Origin: Streptomyces phaeoluteigriseus
GTDB taxonomy: Bacteria; Actinomycetota; Actinomycetes; Streptomycetales; Streptomycetaceae
Direction: 5' to 3'
DNA length: 64,000 bases
NCBI RefSeq assembly: GCF_001896135.2
Contig: NZ_MPOH02000015.1
Location: 491,040 to 555,039, forward strand
The translations under genes were made by a program, and so were the position numbers. Below the pieces are notes generated by a model. It did not search any database and had not been told where the DNA came from. It saw nothing but the letters and a program-made list of their open reading frames with translations. This document shows positions 8,976 through 18,003 of the stretch, piece by piece; the first letter of the stretch is position 1, and each line of letters opens with the position of its first letter.

Positions 8976-10149
8976 ATGGTCACCGCAGCCCCGCCCCTGT
9001 ACGTCGCGAGCCCAGGGCCACGCCCGCGTGCCACAGCCGTCCGTCATCTCGGACCGAACTGGTACGCGACGGTGATGGGCACCGCTGTGGTGGCGACGGC
9101 GGGCGCGGCACTGCCCGTCCGTGTTCCGGGGCTGCGCCCGGCCTGCGCGGCCGTCTGGCTCCTCTCCCTCGCGCTCCTGTCCGCGCTGCTCGCCGCCAGG
9201 ACCCTGCACTGGCGTCACCACCGCGACCGGGCCCGCGCCCATGTCCTGGACCCGGCGACGGTCCCGTTCTACGGCTGCCTGGCGATGGCGCTGGTCGCGG
9301 TCGGCGGCGGAAGCCTCGCCGTGGGCCGGGACTGGATCGGCACCGACGCCGCCGTCGCCCTCGACGCCGTGCTGTTCTGCGCCGGTACCGCGGTGGGGCT
9401 GGCGGCGGCCGTCGCCGTCCCGTACCTCATGGCCGTACACCACAGGGTCGAGCCGGGGCAGGCCACGCCCGTGTGGCTGCTGCCGCTGGTCGCGCCCATG
9501 GTGTCGGCCGCGGCGGGCCCGCCTGGTGCCGTATCTGCCGGCCGGGCAGGCCCGCGAGACGCTGCTGTTCGGGTGCTTCGCGCTGTTCGGGCTGAGCCTG
9601 CTCGCCACGCTGGTGATGCTGCCGGTCGTCTTCGCCCGGCTGGTCACCCGCGGGCCGCTGCCCCTCGCCCTGACGCCGACCCTGTTCCTGGTGCTGGGGC
9701 CGCTCGGGCAGTCGACGACGGCCGTGGGCACGTTCGCGGAGGTCGCGCCCGCAGTGGTGTCCGCGCCGGACAGCCGTGGGTTCGCCGTCCTCGCCGTCCT
9801 GTACGGGGTGCCCGTCATGGGGTTCGCGCTGCTGTGGCTGTGCCTCGCCACCGCCCATGTGATGCGGGCCCGCCGGCACGGGATGGGCTTCGCGATGACG
9901 TGGTGGGCGTTCACCTTCCCCGTCGGCACCTGCGTGACCGGCGCCGAGGCTCTGGCCCGGCACACGGGACTCGTCGCGTACGAGGCGCTGGCCACCGGGC
10001 TGTACGTCGTGCTGGTGGCCGCCTGGGCCGTCGTCGCCGCGCTCACCGTACGGGGGCTGCTCAGCGGTGAGCTGCTCGCAGCGCCCCGGCCAGTACCTGT
10101 GGCGCCTCGGCCAGCGACGGCCCGTACCACGTCAGGTGCCGGCCGCTGA
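8976..10149 (+). CDS. TDT-family (TehA/C4-dicarboxylate/sulfite-type) membrane exporter, frame broken near 9516
   Basis: About 391 residues with some ten hydrophobic helices. HLGPNWYATVMGT near residue 25 is the TDT signature start, and LVAPMVSAAAG followed by ARLVPYLPAGQ matches the central TDT segment. These two parts lie in different frames; an expected GGGCGCCCG reads GGGCCCG near 9516, a 2-base loss. TDT proteins export or import small anions (tellurite, malate, sulfite). Substrate is unknown here. The divergent LysR regulator implies inducible expression. Its 3' end overlaps the convergent binding-protein gene by 89 bp; the last 20 residues (Pro/Arg-rich) may be readthrough caused by another indel. 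Confidence 0.78.
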
Positions 10150-10777
10150 CGAGTGCGCACGGCAGGCCGGGAAAGGCCTCCGGGCCGTCCTCGGCGGTGA
10201 AGCGGTAGGGCTCGTCGGGGAGGACGACCAGGTCCGGGGCCGCCGCCCGCAGCTCGTCCAGGGCGACCTTGGGGTAGCGGTCCTGGTGGGCCGCGTACCG
10301 GTGGTCCACGCCGAGGCGGGACAGGACGTCCCCGGCGAAGGTGTCGCGGCCCAGCACCATCCACGGGCGGCGCCAGACGGGTACGACGGCCGTCCGGCGC
10401 CGGTCCGGCTCCAGGGCGCCCCAGACCTCCTCCGCCTCGTCCAGCCAGCGGGGGCGTGAGCGGGCGCCGCATGCCTCCAGCACCCGTGCCAGCTCCCGGA
10501 AGGCCTGCGGCACGTCCCGCACCTCGGTCACCAGCACCTCGATGCCGGCGTCCCGCAGGGCGGCGAGATCGGGCTCGCGGTTCTCCTCCTCGTTGGCGAT
10601 CACCAGGTCGGGCGCGAGCGCGGCGATCCGGTCGGTGGCGGGGTTCTTGGTGCCTCCCACGCGGATCACGTCCAGGTCCGGCGGATGGGAGCACCAGTCG
10701 GTGGCGCCGGCCAGGACGCCGGGCAGCGACACGGCCACCGCTTCGGTCAGCGAGGGCACCAGGGAGACGGCCCGCAC
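10061..10777 (-). CDS. helical-backbone substrate-binding-like protein (BtuF/FecB family)
   Basis: A 238-residue protein of the cobalamin/ferric-siderophore binding fold. The N-terminal RAVSLVPSLTEAVA and VGGTKNPATDRIAALAPDLV are the family signatures, with PDLVVLPDEPYRF in the second lobe. It has no signal peptide or lipobox, so it is probably cytoplasmic or a non-transport member, and no ABC permease is adjacent. Its GTG start shares one base with the stop of the preceding XRE-cupin gene (TAGTG), implying co-translation. Family call is firm; ligand and role are unknown. Confidence 0.82.
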   Translation of the reverse strand: MRAVSLVPSLTEAVAVSLPGVLAGATDWCSHPPDLDVIRVGGTKNPATDRIAALAPDLVIANEEENREPDLAALRDAGIEVLVTEVRDVPQAFRELARVLEACGARSRPRWLDEAEEVWGALEPDRRRTAVVPVWRRPWMVLGRDTFAGDVLSRLGVDHRYAAHQDRYPKVALDELRAAAPDLVVLPDEPYRFTAEDGPEAFPGLPCALVSGRHLTWYGPSLAEAPQVLAGALRAAHR

Positions 10778-11342
10778 TACCGCTTGCGGTCCCGGACCGC
10801 CTCGATGTGCTCCGCCACGGCGACGACCACGATCCGGGTGTCCGGCACGGTGGCGCGCCAGCGGTGGCGGACCCCGCCGGTGAGGTAGAGGGTGTCGCCG
10901 CGGCCCAGGCGGTAGGCCCGGCCCTCGGCCTCGATCTCCACCGCGCCGTCGGCGACGTACATCAACTGGTCGTTGCGGTACTGGAACTCGCGGCCGGCCT
11001 CGTGGTCGCCGGTGAACTCGGAGGCGTGCATCTGGTGGTGGCCGCGGACCAGTGAGCGGGAGCGCGGGTCGGGGCGGCCTCGGCGATCTCGGCGCGCACG
11101 ACGTCGACGCTGCACGCCGGGTCGGCTGCGGCCAGGAGTTCGACGGCCGTGGTGCGCAGGGCGTCGGCGACCTTCTCCAGGGAGCCGGTGCTGGGCCGCG
11201 CCCGGTCGTTCTCGATCTGGCTCAGGAACGGGACCGACAGGCCGCTGCGCTCGGCCACGACGGCGAGCGTGAGGTCCAGGGACCGGCGCCGCCGCCGGAC
11301 GGCAGCGCCCACCCGGAGGGGCTGTTCTTTGTGGTCGCCCAT
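10777..11342 (-). CDS. XRE-family regulator with C-terminal cupin, frame broken near 11068
   Basis: About 188 residues when repaired. The N-terminal HTH_3 domain (LTLAVVAERSGLSVPFLSQI, then ENDRARPSTGSLEKVADAL) is joined to a small cupin with HHQMHASEFTG, NDQLMYVADGAVEIE and TLYLTGGVRHRW, whose His residues would bind a metal or effector. The domains are in separate frames; adding one C to the run in GCCGCCCCGAC near 11068 joins them. This HTH-cupin architecture is common in regulators of amine, amino acid and antibiotic-related metabolism (SutR/PuuR-like). It forms an operon with the binding-like protein. Target genes are unknown. Confidence 0.82.
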
Positions 11343-11779
11343 CGCTCCGGCTCCCTCCTACGCTCGTCGGTCCGACTACCGAGTGCCCCATCGCGGGCGC
11401 CCGTCCTCTGATGAGTTCTCTGCACCCTACGCATGTTCGGCAAACCGTTTCACGAGCCCGTGACATCGAGGACATCGGGCGTCACACACGAACCCACGGT
11501 TCACGCCAGTCGATCATCCGCGCGCGGGCCGGTCCCTCGTGTTCTCCGGTTCAATGCCCGGAAGCCTTGGGGTGTTCCCGTGCCGTTTCCGGAGACGATC
11601 GGGCAGGTCGCGCGGCCGACGCGGCCGGGCGACGGCGCGCCGGGCCGGGGGCGGGAGTGGCGCTGTGTGGTTGGCCGGATCCTTGTCGTGCGAAACGGCG
11701 CGCGGGGCGGGCACCGGCGTACGTGTCCCGGACGTACGCCGGTGCCCGCCCCGGGTAGGGCGGTCGTGGTGCTGTCAGG
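11343..11779. other. 437-bp intergenic region
   Basis: Contains the upstream (promoter) region of the XRE-cupin gene on the minus strand and, near its right end, the strong hairpin that terminates the betaine transporter operon. Frames in it are short, Arg/Pro-rich and lack domains; I see no gene. Confidence 0.6.
11704..11752 (-). terminator. hairpin terminator of the betaine ABC operon
   Basis: A perfect 21-bp inverted repeat (11704-11724 with 11732-11752) around a 7-base loop, 28 bp beyond the permease/binding-protein stop. It is one of the longest stems in the window and has no U-tract, as usual in Streptomyces. Confidence 0.85.
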
Positions 11780-13591
11780 TCACCCGGCCGCCCCGCTCTT
11801 CTCCCCGGCGCCGTCGACCGGTGCCCACCTGTCGAGCAGGCCGGGGTTGTCCTTCAGCCAGGTGCGGACGGCGTCCTGTTCCCTGCCCTTGCCGGACTTC
11901 TGGATCTGCGCCTCCAGACCGGTGAGCTGCCGCTCGGTCATGGAGAAGTCCTTCAGCCAGGCGCCGACCTCGGGGTGGTCGGCGGCGAAGCCGTTGCGGG
12001 ACAGCGTGTGCACGCCGTCACCCGCGCCCCAGGCGCCCTCGGGGTCCTTCAGCTTCTTCAGGTCGTACTCGCTGTACGCCCAGTGCGGCGACCACAGCGT
12101 GACGACGATCGGGTCCTTCCTGGCGTACGCCCGCTTCAGCTCGGCGAGCATCGCCGGGGTGGAGCCGTCGACGACCCGGTAGCCGTCGAGTCCGTACTGC
12201 TTGACGACCTTGTCCTTGAGCAGGCCCATCATTCCGGCGCTGGGCTCGATGCCGGTGATCCTCCCGCCGAACTCGGCCGACCTGGCCCTGAGATCCGCGA
12301 GGGTGTTCACGTCCTTCATGTACGACGGGACGCTCAGCTCCAGGGAGGTGGGGCCGTACCACTTGCCGAGGTCGTCGAGCTGCTTGCCGTACTTCTTCCA
12401 GTACTCGGCGTGCGTGGTGGGCAGCCAGGAGTCGGTCTGGAAATCGATCTGTCCGGTGGCGAGGCCGGTGTAGAGGGGGGCGGCGGCGTACTGGGTGGTC
12501 TTCACCTCGAAGCCGCGCTGCTCCAGGAGTTCCTTCCACAGGTAGGTGGAGGCGATCCCCTCGTCCCAGGGGATGTAGCCGATGGTGATCTCCTCGCCCT
12601 TGCCGACGTCCGTGGCGGAGGCCCCGGCGGTGCCCGGGTTGGAGCCGAAGACGCCCATGCCGCCGGCGACGAGCGCGAGGACGACCACGCCGACCACGGC
12701 CACGGCCGGGCGGGGACGGTGGCTCCACACGGTGGGGCGGACCTTCGCGGCGGCTCGCCGGCCCAGCGGGGAGATGCGGGTGCCGAGGGCACCGGTCATG
12801 CGGTCGAGGTAGATGGCGAGGACCACGATGCCGAGGCCCGCCTCGAAGCCGAGACCGATGTCGAGCCGGCCGATGGCCTCGTTGACGGAGCCACCGAGTC
12901 CGCCGGTGCCGACCATGCCGGCGATGACGACCATCGACAGGCCGAGCATGATCACCTGGTTGACGCCCGCCATGATCGTGGGCAGGGCGAGGGGCAGCTG
13001 GACCCGCAGCAGGGTGTCGCGGGGCTTCGTACCGAAGGCCTCCGCGGCCTCGACGAGTTCGGGGTCGACCTGGCGGATGCCGAGTTCGGTCATGCGCACG
13101 CCGGGGGCCAGCGCGAAGATCAGGGTGGCGATCACACCGGCGGGCACGCCCATGCCGAAGAAGAGGATCGCGGGGATCAGCAGGACCATCGACGGCATGG
13201 TCTGGAGCAGGTCGAGGACCGGCCGCAGGGTGGCGCTGACGGCCTTGGAGCGGGCCGCCCAGATGCCCAGCGGGACGGAGATCACCAGGGCTATCACGGT
13301 GGCGACGATCACCAGGGACAGCGTGGACATCGCCTCCTCCCACAGGTCGAGGGAGTCGATGAGAGCGAACCCGGCGAAGCCGAGGGCGCCCGCGACCAGG
13401 CCGCGCAGCCACCAGGCGAGCACGGCGAGGATGCCGGCGAGGAGCAGGGGCTCGGGGGCGGTGAGGACGGCGTCGATGCCGTCGTACATGCCTTCGACGA
13501 CCCCCTTGACGGCGTCGAACAGCCAGGACAGGTGGGTGACGAGCCAGTCGACGCCGGAGTCGACCCAGTCACCGAGGTGCAGCCTAGGCAC
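11780..13591 (-). CDS. glycine betaine/proline-type ABC importer: permease fused to binding protein
   Basis: A 603-residue fusion. Residues about 1-300 form a ProW-type permease with several transmembrane helices and the coupling motif EAAEAFGTKPRDTLLRVQLP. A further transmembrane helix (about 303-323) anchors an OpuAC-type substrate-binding domain (about 340-590) outside the membrane, with aromatic-rich ligand-cage segments such as DSWLPTTHAEYWKKYG and SPHWAYSEYDL. The fusion removes the need for a separate lipoprotein. The start overlaps the ATPase gene by 8 bp, so the pair is one operon ending at the 11704 hairpin. Likely substrate: betaine or another quaternary amine for osmoprotection. 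Confidence 0.92.
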   Translation of the reverse strand: MPRLHLGDWVDSGVDWLVTHLSWLFDAVKGVVEGMYDGIDAVLTAPEPLLLAGILAVLAWWLRGLVAGALGFAGFALIDSLDLWEEAMSTLSLVIVATVIALVISVPLGIWAARSKAVSATLRPVLDLLQTMPSMVLLIPAILFFGMGVPAGVIATLIFALAPGVRMTELGIRQVDPELVEAAEAFGTKPRDTLLRVQLPLALPTIMAGVNQVIMLGLSMVVIAGMVGTGGLGGSVNEAIGRLDIGLGFEAGLGIVVLAIYLDRMTGALGTRISPLGRRAAAKVRPTVWSHRPRPAVAVVGVVVLALVAGGMGVFGSNPGTAGASATDVGKGEEITIGYIPWDEGIASTYLWKELLEQRGFEVKTTQYAAAPLYTGLATGQIDFQTDSWLPTTHAEYWKKYGKQLDDLGKWYGPTSLELSVPSYMKDVNTLADLRARSAEFGGRITGIEPSAGMMGLLKDKVVKQYGLDGYRVVDGSTPAMLAELKRAYARKDPIVVTLWSPHWAYSEYDLKKLKDPEGAWGAGDGVHTLSRNGFAADHPEVGAWLKDFSMTERQLTGLEAQIQKSGKGREQDAVRTWLKDNPGLLDRWAPVDGAGEKSGAAG

Positions 13592-14666
13592 GGGCGGTCA
13601 CCTTCCCCTCGTCGCGCGGGTCGCCGCAGGCGGTGGGCTCCCCGTGTTCGTCGCCGAGGAAGCCGACGAGGCGCCGGCGGGGCACCACTCCGACGAGTTC
13701 GCGCCGCGCGTCCAGCACGGCGACCGGGTGGGTCAGGCGGGCGCTCATCGCGCACAGCTCGGTGAAGGGGGTGTCGGGGTTCGCGGTGGCGCAGTCGCAG
13801 TCGGCCTCGTCGCCGCGGAGGTCGGTGTCCATGACGGCGGACGCGGTCAGCACGCGGGAGCGGTCGACGTCCTGGATGAAGGAGGCGACGTAGTCGTCGG
13901 CCGGGCGCACGAGGATGTCCTCGGCGGTGCCGTTCTGCACGATGCGGCCGTCGCGCATGACGGCGATGCGGTCACCGAGGCGCATGGCCTCGTTGAGGTC
14001 GTGGGTGATGAAGACGATCGTCTTCTTCAGGGTCTGCTGGAGCGTGAGGAGCTGGTCCTGCATGTCGCGGCGGATCAGCGGGTCCAGGGCGCTGAAGGAC
14101 TCGTCCATGAGAAGCAGGTCGGCGTCGGTGGCGAGGGCGCGGGCGAGACCCACGCGCTGCTGCATGCCGCCGGACAGCTCGTCGGGCCAGGACTTCTCCC
14201 AGCCGGCCAGGCCGCACAGGCGCAGCGCCTCCGTGGCGCGCTGCTCGCGCTCGGCGCGCGGGACCCCCTGCACGGCGAGGCCGTAACCGGCGTTCTCCAG
14301 CACGCTGCGGTGCGGGAAGAGGGCGAAGTGCTGGAAGACCATGCTGATCTTCCTGGCACGGACCTCGCGCAGTTCCCGGTCGCCGAGCGCGGTCAGGTCC
14401 TCGCCGTCGAAGAGGACGCGCCCCGCGGTGGGCTCCAGCAGTCCGTTGAGCATGCGCAGCAGGGTGGACTTCCCGGATCCGGACAGGCCCATGACGACGA
14501 AGATCTGGCCGGGGTCCACGGTGAAGGAGGCGTCGATCACGGCGGCGGTGGTGCCGTCGGCCCTCAGCTCCTCCCGGTCGGCGCCGCGGCGGAGCCGCTC
14601 GACTGCCTCGTCCTGTCGTCTGCCGAACACCTTGTACAGGTGATCGGTTTCTAGCCTGGAGGACAC
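13584..14666 (-). CDS. quaternary-amine ABC transporter ATP-binding protein (ProV/OpuAA type)
   Basis: A 360-residue ATPase. Walker A is GLSGSGKSTLL (about 65-75), the signature LSGGMQQRVG, and Walker B LLLMDESFSALDP. The ProV/OpuAA-specific N-terminal extension (HLYKVFGRRQDEA) is present, and the C-terminal CBS-like region, including SARLTHPVAVLDARRELVGV, is where ionic-strength gating occurs in OpuA. GTG 14666 is chosen because GAGAAGG lies just upstream; the open frame extends further, but the extension is antisense to the exonuclease region. First gene of the two-gene importer operon. Confidence 0.92.
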   Translation of the reverse strand: MSSRLETDHLYKVFGRRQDEAVERLRRGADREELRADGTTAAVIDASFTVDPGQIFVVMGLSGSGKSTLLRMLNGLLEPTAGRVLFDGEDLTALGDRELREVRARKISMVFQHFALFPHRSVLENAGYGLAVQGVPRAEREQRATEALRLCGLAGWEKSWPDELSGGMQQRVGLARALATDADLLLMDESFSALDPLIRRDMQDQLLTLQQTLKKTIVFITHDLNEAMRLGDRIAVMRDGRIVQNGTAEDILVRPADDYVASFIQDVDRSRVLTASAVMDTDLRGDEADCDCATANPDTPFTELCAMSARLTHPVAVLDARRELVGVVPRRRLVGFLGDEHGEPTACGDPRDEGKVTARA

Positions 14667-14882
14667 ACGTACCTTCTCGGATCGGGGGCAAGGGCGGGAG
14701 TGGCGCCGGTGGCCGGGCGTGACCGCCGAGCATCGTTCGCAGTTGAAAGTGCAACCGGCACCGCTCCGGAGCGGCCCCTGCCCCGCCCCTACAGGGGCAA
14801 ACGTGCAAGTGGGCCAGTTCACAGACCGTTCACACCTGCCACCGGAGTGAATACCGGGGGGTCGGTGTCGGACCGGTGCGGC

Positions 14883-15815
14883 ATGATGCGTGGGGTGACC
14901 GGACGACTGATGCTCCTCGACACCGCCTCGCTCTACTTCCGCGCCTACTTCGGCGTCCCCGACTCCGTGAAGGCCCCGGACGGCACCCCGGTGAACGCCG
15001 TGCGCGGGCTGCTGGACTTCATCGACCGCCTGGTCAAGGACCACCGGCCCGACGAGCTGGTCGCGTGCATGGACGCCGACTGGCGCCCGCAGTGGCGCGT
15101 CGACCTCATCCCCTCCTACAAGGCGCACCGGGTCGCCGAGGAGCACGAGACCGGCCCGGACGAGGAAGAGGTGCCGGACACGCTCTCGCCGCAGGTGCCG
15201 GTGATCGAGGCGGTCCTGGACGCGCTCGGCATCGCGCGCGTGGGCGTCGCGGACTACGAGGCGGACGACGTGATCGGCACCTTCACGGCCCACGCGAAGG
15301 GCCCGGTCGACATCGTCACCGGGGACCGCGACCTGTACCAGTTGGTGGACGACGCGCGCGGGGTGCGGGTGCTGTACCCGCTCAAGGGCGTCGGCACGCT
15401 CCAGACGACGGACGAGGCGTGGCTGCGTGAGAAGTATGGCGTCGACGGGCGGGGGTACGCGGATCTGGCGCTGCTGCGCGGCGACCCGAGCGACGGCCTG
15501 CCCGGCGTGCCCGGCATCGGCGAGAAGACGGCGGCCAAGCTGCTGACCGAGTTCGGCGACCTCGCCGGGATCCTGGCCGCCGTCGACGACCCGAAGGCCA
15601 AGCTCACGCCCTCGCAGCGCAAGCGGCTCGACGAGGCCCGGCCGTACCTCGCCGTCGCGCCGACGGTGGTGAGGGTCGCCGCCGACGTGCCGCTGCCGGA
15701 GGTGTCGACGGGGCTCCCCCGCACGCCGCGGGACCCGGCGGCACTGGAGGAGCTGGCGGAGCGCTGGGGGCTCGGCGGGTCGCTGCAGCGGCTGCTGACG
15801 ACGCTCGGCGCGTAA
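14883..15815 (+). CDS. 5'-3' exonuclease (PolA N-domain-like FEN nuclease)
   Basis: A stand-alone 310-residue homologue of the 5'-nuclease domain of DNA polymerase I. LLDTASLYFRAYFG at the N-terminus, the acidic metal site YEADDVIGT with TGDRDLYQLV, and a helix-hairpin-helix GVPGIGEKTAAKLL (about 200) are all visible. It processes flaps and RNA primers and may back up PolA. Starts at ATG 14883, 14886 or GTG 14895 are all in frame; the first is reported. It is divergent from the betaine transporter. Confidence 0.9.
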   Translation: MMRGVTGRLMLLDTASLYFRAYFGVPDSVKAPDGTPVNAVRGLLDFIDRLVKDHRPDELVACMDADWRPQWRVDLIPSYKAHRVAEEHETGPDEEEVPDTLSPQVPVIEAVLDALGIARVGVADYEADDVIGTFTAHAKGPVDIVTGDRDLYQLVDDARGVRVLYPLKGVGTLQTTDEAWLREKYGVDGRGYADLALLRGDPSDGLPGVPGIGEKTAAKLLTEFGDLAGILAAVDDPKAKLTPSQRKRLDEARPYLAVAPTVVRVAADVPLPEVSTGLPRTPRDPAALEELAERWGLGGSLQRLLTTLGA

Positions 15816-15824
15816 GCATTGGTC

Positions 15825-15842
15825 CCGGGAGCGAACTCCCGG
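15825..15842 (+). terminator. hairpin after the exonuclease gene
   Basis: CCGGGAG (15825-15831), loop CGAA, CTCCCGG (15836-15842), starting 10 bp after the exonuclease stop. A short stem with a stable GNRA-like loop. Confidence 0.6.
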
Positions 15843-15874
15843 CTTGAGGCGCCACAGGGGGGCGGGATGCTAAC

Positions 15875-15893
15875 TTAGGTAACCCTAACCAAC
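15875..15893. promoter_or_regulatory. iron box (DmdR/IdeR operator)
   Basis: TTAGGTAACCCTAACCAAC fits the actinobacterial iron-box consensus TTAGGTTAGGCTAACCTAA with symmetric TTAGG and CTAACC halves. It lies 20 bp before the siderophore-interacting protein start, where bound DmdR-Fe would block transcription in iron-replete cells. Confidence 0.88.
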
Positions 15894-15912
15894 GAGGGCT
15901 TGGGAGGCCGTC

Positions 15913-16758
15913 ATGGCAGAACGTCCGGCACGGAAGCCGCGGAAGCCCCATTCCGCGCAGGTCGTCCGCACCGAACGGCTCACCCCGCACATGCAGCGTG
16001 TCGTTCTCGGCGGAGAGGGACTGGCCGAGTTCACCGCCGCCACCTGCACCGACCACTACGTGAAACTGCTGTTCGGGCCCGAGGGTGTGACCTACCCGGA
16101 GCCCTTCGACCTGGAGCGGATCCGCGCGGATTTCCCCCGCGAGCAGTGGCCGGTGACCCGGACGTACACCGTGCGCCACTGGGACACCGAGCACCGCGAG
16201 CTGACCCTGGACTTCGTCCTGCACGGCGACGAGGGCATCGCCGGTCCGTGGGCGGCCCGCGTCCAGCCGGGCGAGACCGTCCGCTTCATGGGCCCCGGCG
16301 GCGCCTACGCCCCCGATCCGGCCGCCGACTGGCATCTGCTGGCCGGCGACGAGAGCGCCCTGCCCGCCATCGCGGCGGCACTGGAGTCGCTGCCCGCCGG
16401 CGCCGTGGCCCACGCCTTCATCGAGGTCTCCGGCCCCGAGGAGGAGCAGAAGATCGACTCGGAGGTCGGGGTCGTCTGGCTGCACCGCGGCGGGCGTCCG
16501 GTCGGTGAGCGGCTCGTGGAGGCCGTCCGCGCGCTGGAGTTCCCCGAGGGCCGGCTGCACGCGTTCGTGCACGGCGAGGCCGCCTGCGTGAAGGAGCTGC
16601 GCAGGCTGCTGCGGGTCGAGCTCCAGGTTCCCCGCGAGGACCTGTCGGTCTCCGGGTACTGGCGGCTCGGCCACGACGAGGACGGCTGGCAGGCCGCCAA
16701 GCGGGAGTGGAACGCGCGCGTGGAGGCCGAGCAGGAGGCCACGGCACCGGCCGCCTGA
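15913..16758 (+). CDS. siderophore-interacting protein (FAD/NAD(P)H ferric-siderophore reductase)
   Basis: A 281-residue SIP-family flavoprotein. The flavin-binding motif RTYTVRHWD (about 76-84), the loop GDEGIAGPWAARVQPG and the NAD(P)H-side segment LLAGDESALPAIAAALESLP are characteristic, and the C-terminal SVSGYWRLGHDEDGW is the family's terminal signature. It reduces ferric siderophores in the cytosol to release iron. GGGAGG lies 7 bp before the ATG. The iron box directly upstream gives a clear regulatory prediction. Monocistronic, ending at the hairpin at 16771. Confidence 0.95.
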   Translation: MAERPARKPRKPHSAQVVRTERLTPHMQRVVLGGEGLAEFTAATCTDHYVKLLFGPEGVTYPEPFDLERIRADFPREQWPVTRTYTVRHWDTEHRELTLDFVLHGDEGIAGPWAARVQPGETVRFMGPGGAYAPDPAADWHLLAGDESALPAIAAALESLPAGAVAHAFIEVSGPEEEQKIDSEVGVVWLHRGGRPVGERLVEAVRALEFPEGRLHAFVHGEAACVKELRRLLRVELQVPREDLSVSGYWRLGHDEDGWQAAKREWNARVEAEQEATAPAA

Positions 16759-16770
16759 GGCCCGTGGACA

Positions 16771-16798
16771 GCGGCCCGCACCCGTGGGAGCGGGCCGC
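16771..16798 (+). terminator. hairpin after the siderophore-interacting protein gene
   Basis: GCGGCCCGC (16771-16779) pairs with GCGGGCCGC (16790-16798) around a 10-base loop, 12 bp past the stop. The following stretch to 17037 holds no convincing gene. Confidence 0.75.
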
Positions 16799-17037
16799 CT
16801 CGTGACTCCGTACGGCCGTGGCGGCATCCCGCGCCGCCCACGGCTGCTCCACCGACTGCCGGTACGACCTGAACGTCCGGATCGGCAGCCGGACCACCAC
16901 CGCGGCGAACCCCGCAGGCCCGCCGCCACGGACGAGCACCGCGCCCCGGTCGGGGCCACGAAAGGGCATGCCCGGCACCTCCTCACCCGTCCGGAGCGTG
17001 CCAACCGGTTTTCACGGCCGCCGTAGGGTGGGTCGCG

Positions 17038-18003
17038 ATGAGACGCCGCACGCCTCCCCCGCCCTCCCCCCTCCCGCAGCGCGAAGGGGTCGATCCGGTG
17101 CGGGTCCGGCTGCCGGGCGACGGCCACTGGGCGACCGTGGGCGAGCACCTGGCCGAGCGGTACGGTGCGGCGCGGGCCGAGGACGTGGACAGGATGTTCG
17201 CGGCGGGGCTGATCGTCGGGGCCGACGGGCGGGCGGTGCCGGCGGACGCGGCGTACGTGCCGGGGATGTTCGTGTGGTTCCACCGGGACCTGCCCGCGGA
17301 GGAGCCGGTGCCGTTCCCGCTGGAGATCGTGTACCGCGACGAACATGTCGTCGTCGCCGACAAGCCGCACTTCCTCGCGACCACGCCACGTGGCAGCCAT
17401 GTCACCGAGACCGCGCTGGCCCGGCTGCGGCGGGAGCTGGACCTGCCCGCGCTGGGCGCCGCCCACCGCCTCGACCGGCTCACCGCCGGGCTGGTGCTGT
17501 TCACCGTGCGCCCCGAGGAGCGCGGCGCCTACCAGACCCTGTTCCGCGACCGCCTGGTCCGCAAGGTGTACGAGGCGGTCGCCCCGTACGATCAGGGGCT
17601 CTCCCTGCCGGTGACCGTGCGCAGCCGGATCGTGAAGGAGCGCGGGACGCTGACCGCCCGTGAGGTGCCGGGCGAACCCAACGCGGTCAGCCGGGTCGAA
17701 CCGGCCGGACACCGGCCGGACGGGCTCGCCCGCTACCGGCTGACCCCGGAGACCGGGCAGACCCATCAGCTGCGGGTGCACATGAGCGCGTTGGGCGTGC
17801 CCATCCTCGGCGACCCCCTCTACCCGCAGGTGACCGCCCCCGGACCGGCCGGCGACTTCCGACGCCCGCTGCAACTGCTGGCGCGGGAGCTGGAGTTCAC
17901 CGATCCGGTCACGGGGGCGGAGCACCGGCTGCGGAGCCGGCGGACGCTGTCCGCCTGGACGTCGTACGACACCTGGGGCGGCGGGCACGACGACCGTCAG
18001 TAG
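17038..18003 (+). CDS. RluA-family pseudouridine synthase
   Basis: A 321-residue RNA pseudouridine synthase. The catalytic motif AAHRLDRLTAGLVLF (Asp about 145) follows DEHVVVADKPHFLATTPRG, and GQTHQLRVHMSALGVPILGD is the second RluA motif. An N-terminal S4-like region (about 20-85) precedes the catalytic domain. The target uridine (23S rRNA or tRNA) cannot be read. Its stop overlaps the end of the convergent P450 gene by 7 bp, so the two transcripts are complementary at their ends. Confidence 0.92.
   Translation: MRRRTPPPPSPLPQREGVDPVRVRLPGDGHWATVGEHLAERYGAARAEDVDRMFAAGLIVGADGRAVPADAAYVPGMFVWFHRDLPAEEPVPFPLEIVYRDEHVVVADKPHFLATTPRGSHVTETALARLRRELDLPALGAAHRLDRLTAGLVLFTVRPEERGAYQTLFRDRLVRKVYEAVAPYDQGLSLPVTVRSRIVKERGTLTAREVPGEPNAVSRVEPAGHRPDGLARYRLTPETGQTHQLRVHMSALGVPILGDPLYPQVTAPGPAGDFRRPLQLLARELEFTDPVTGAEHRLRSRRTLSAWTSYDTWGGGHDDRQ

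Noticed and set aside
16418..16978. Minus-strand frame after the SIP gene as a separate gene
   Set aside because: It runs antisense into the SIP gene, has no domain, and the terminator of SIP lies inside it.
15604..17996. Downstream extension of the P450 reading frame
   Set aside because: The open frame continues antisense through the RluA and SIP genes because of an indel; the natural P450 ending WRRFLAWWRGY with a stop at 17997 is in another frame.
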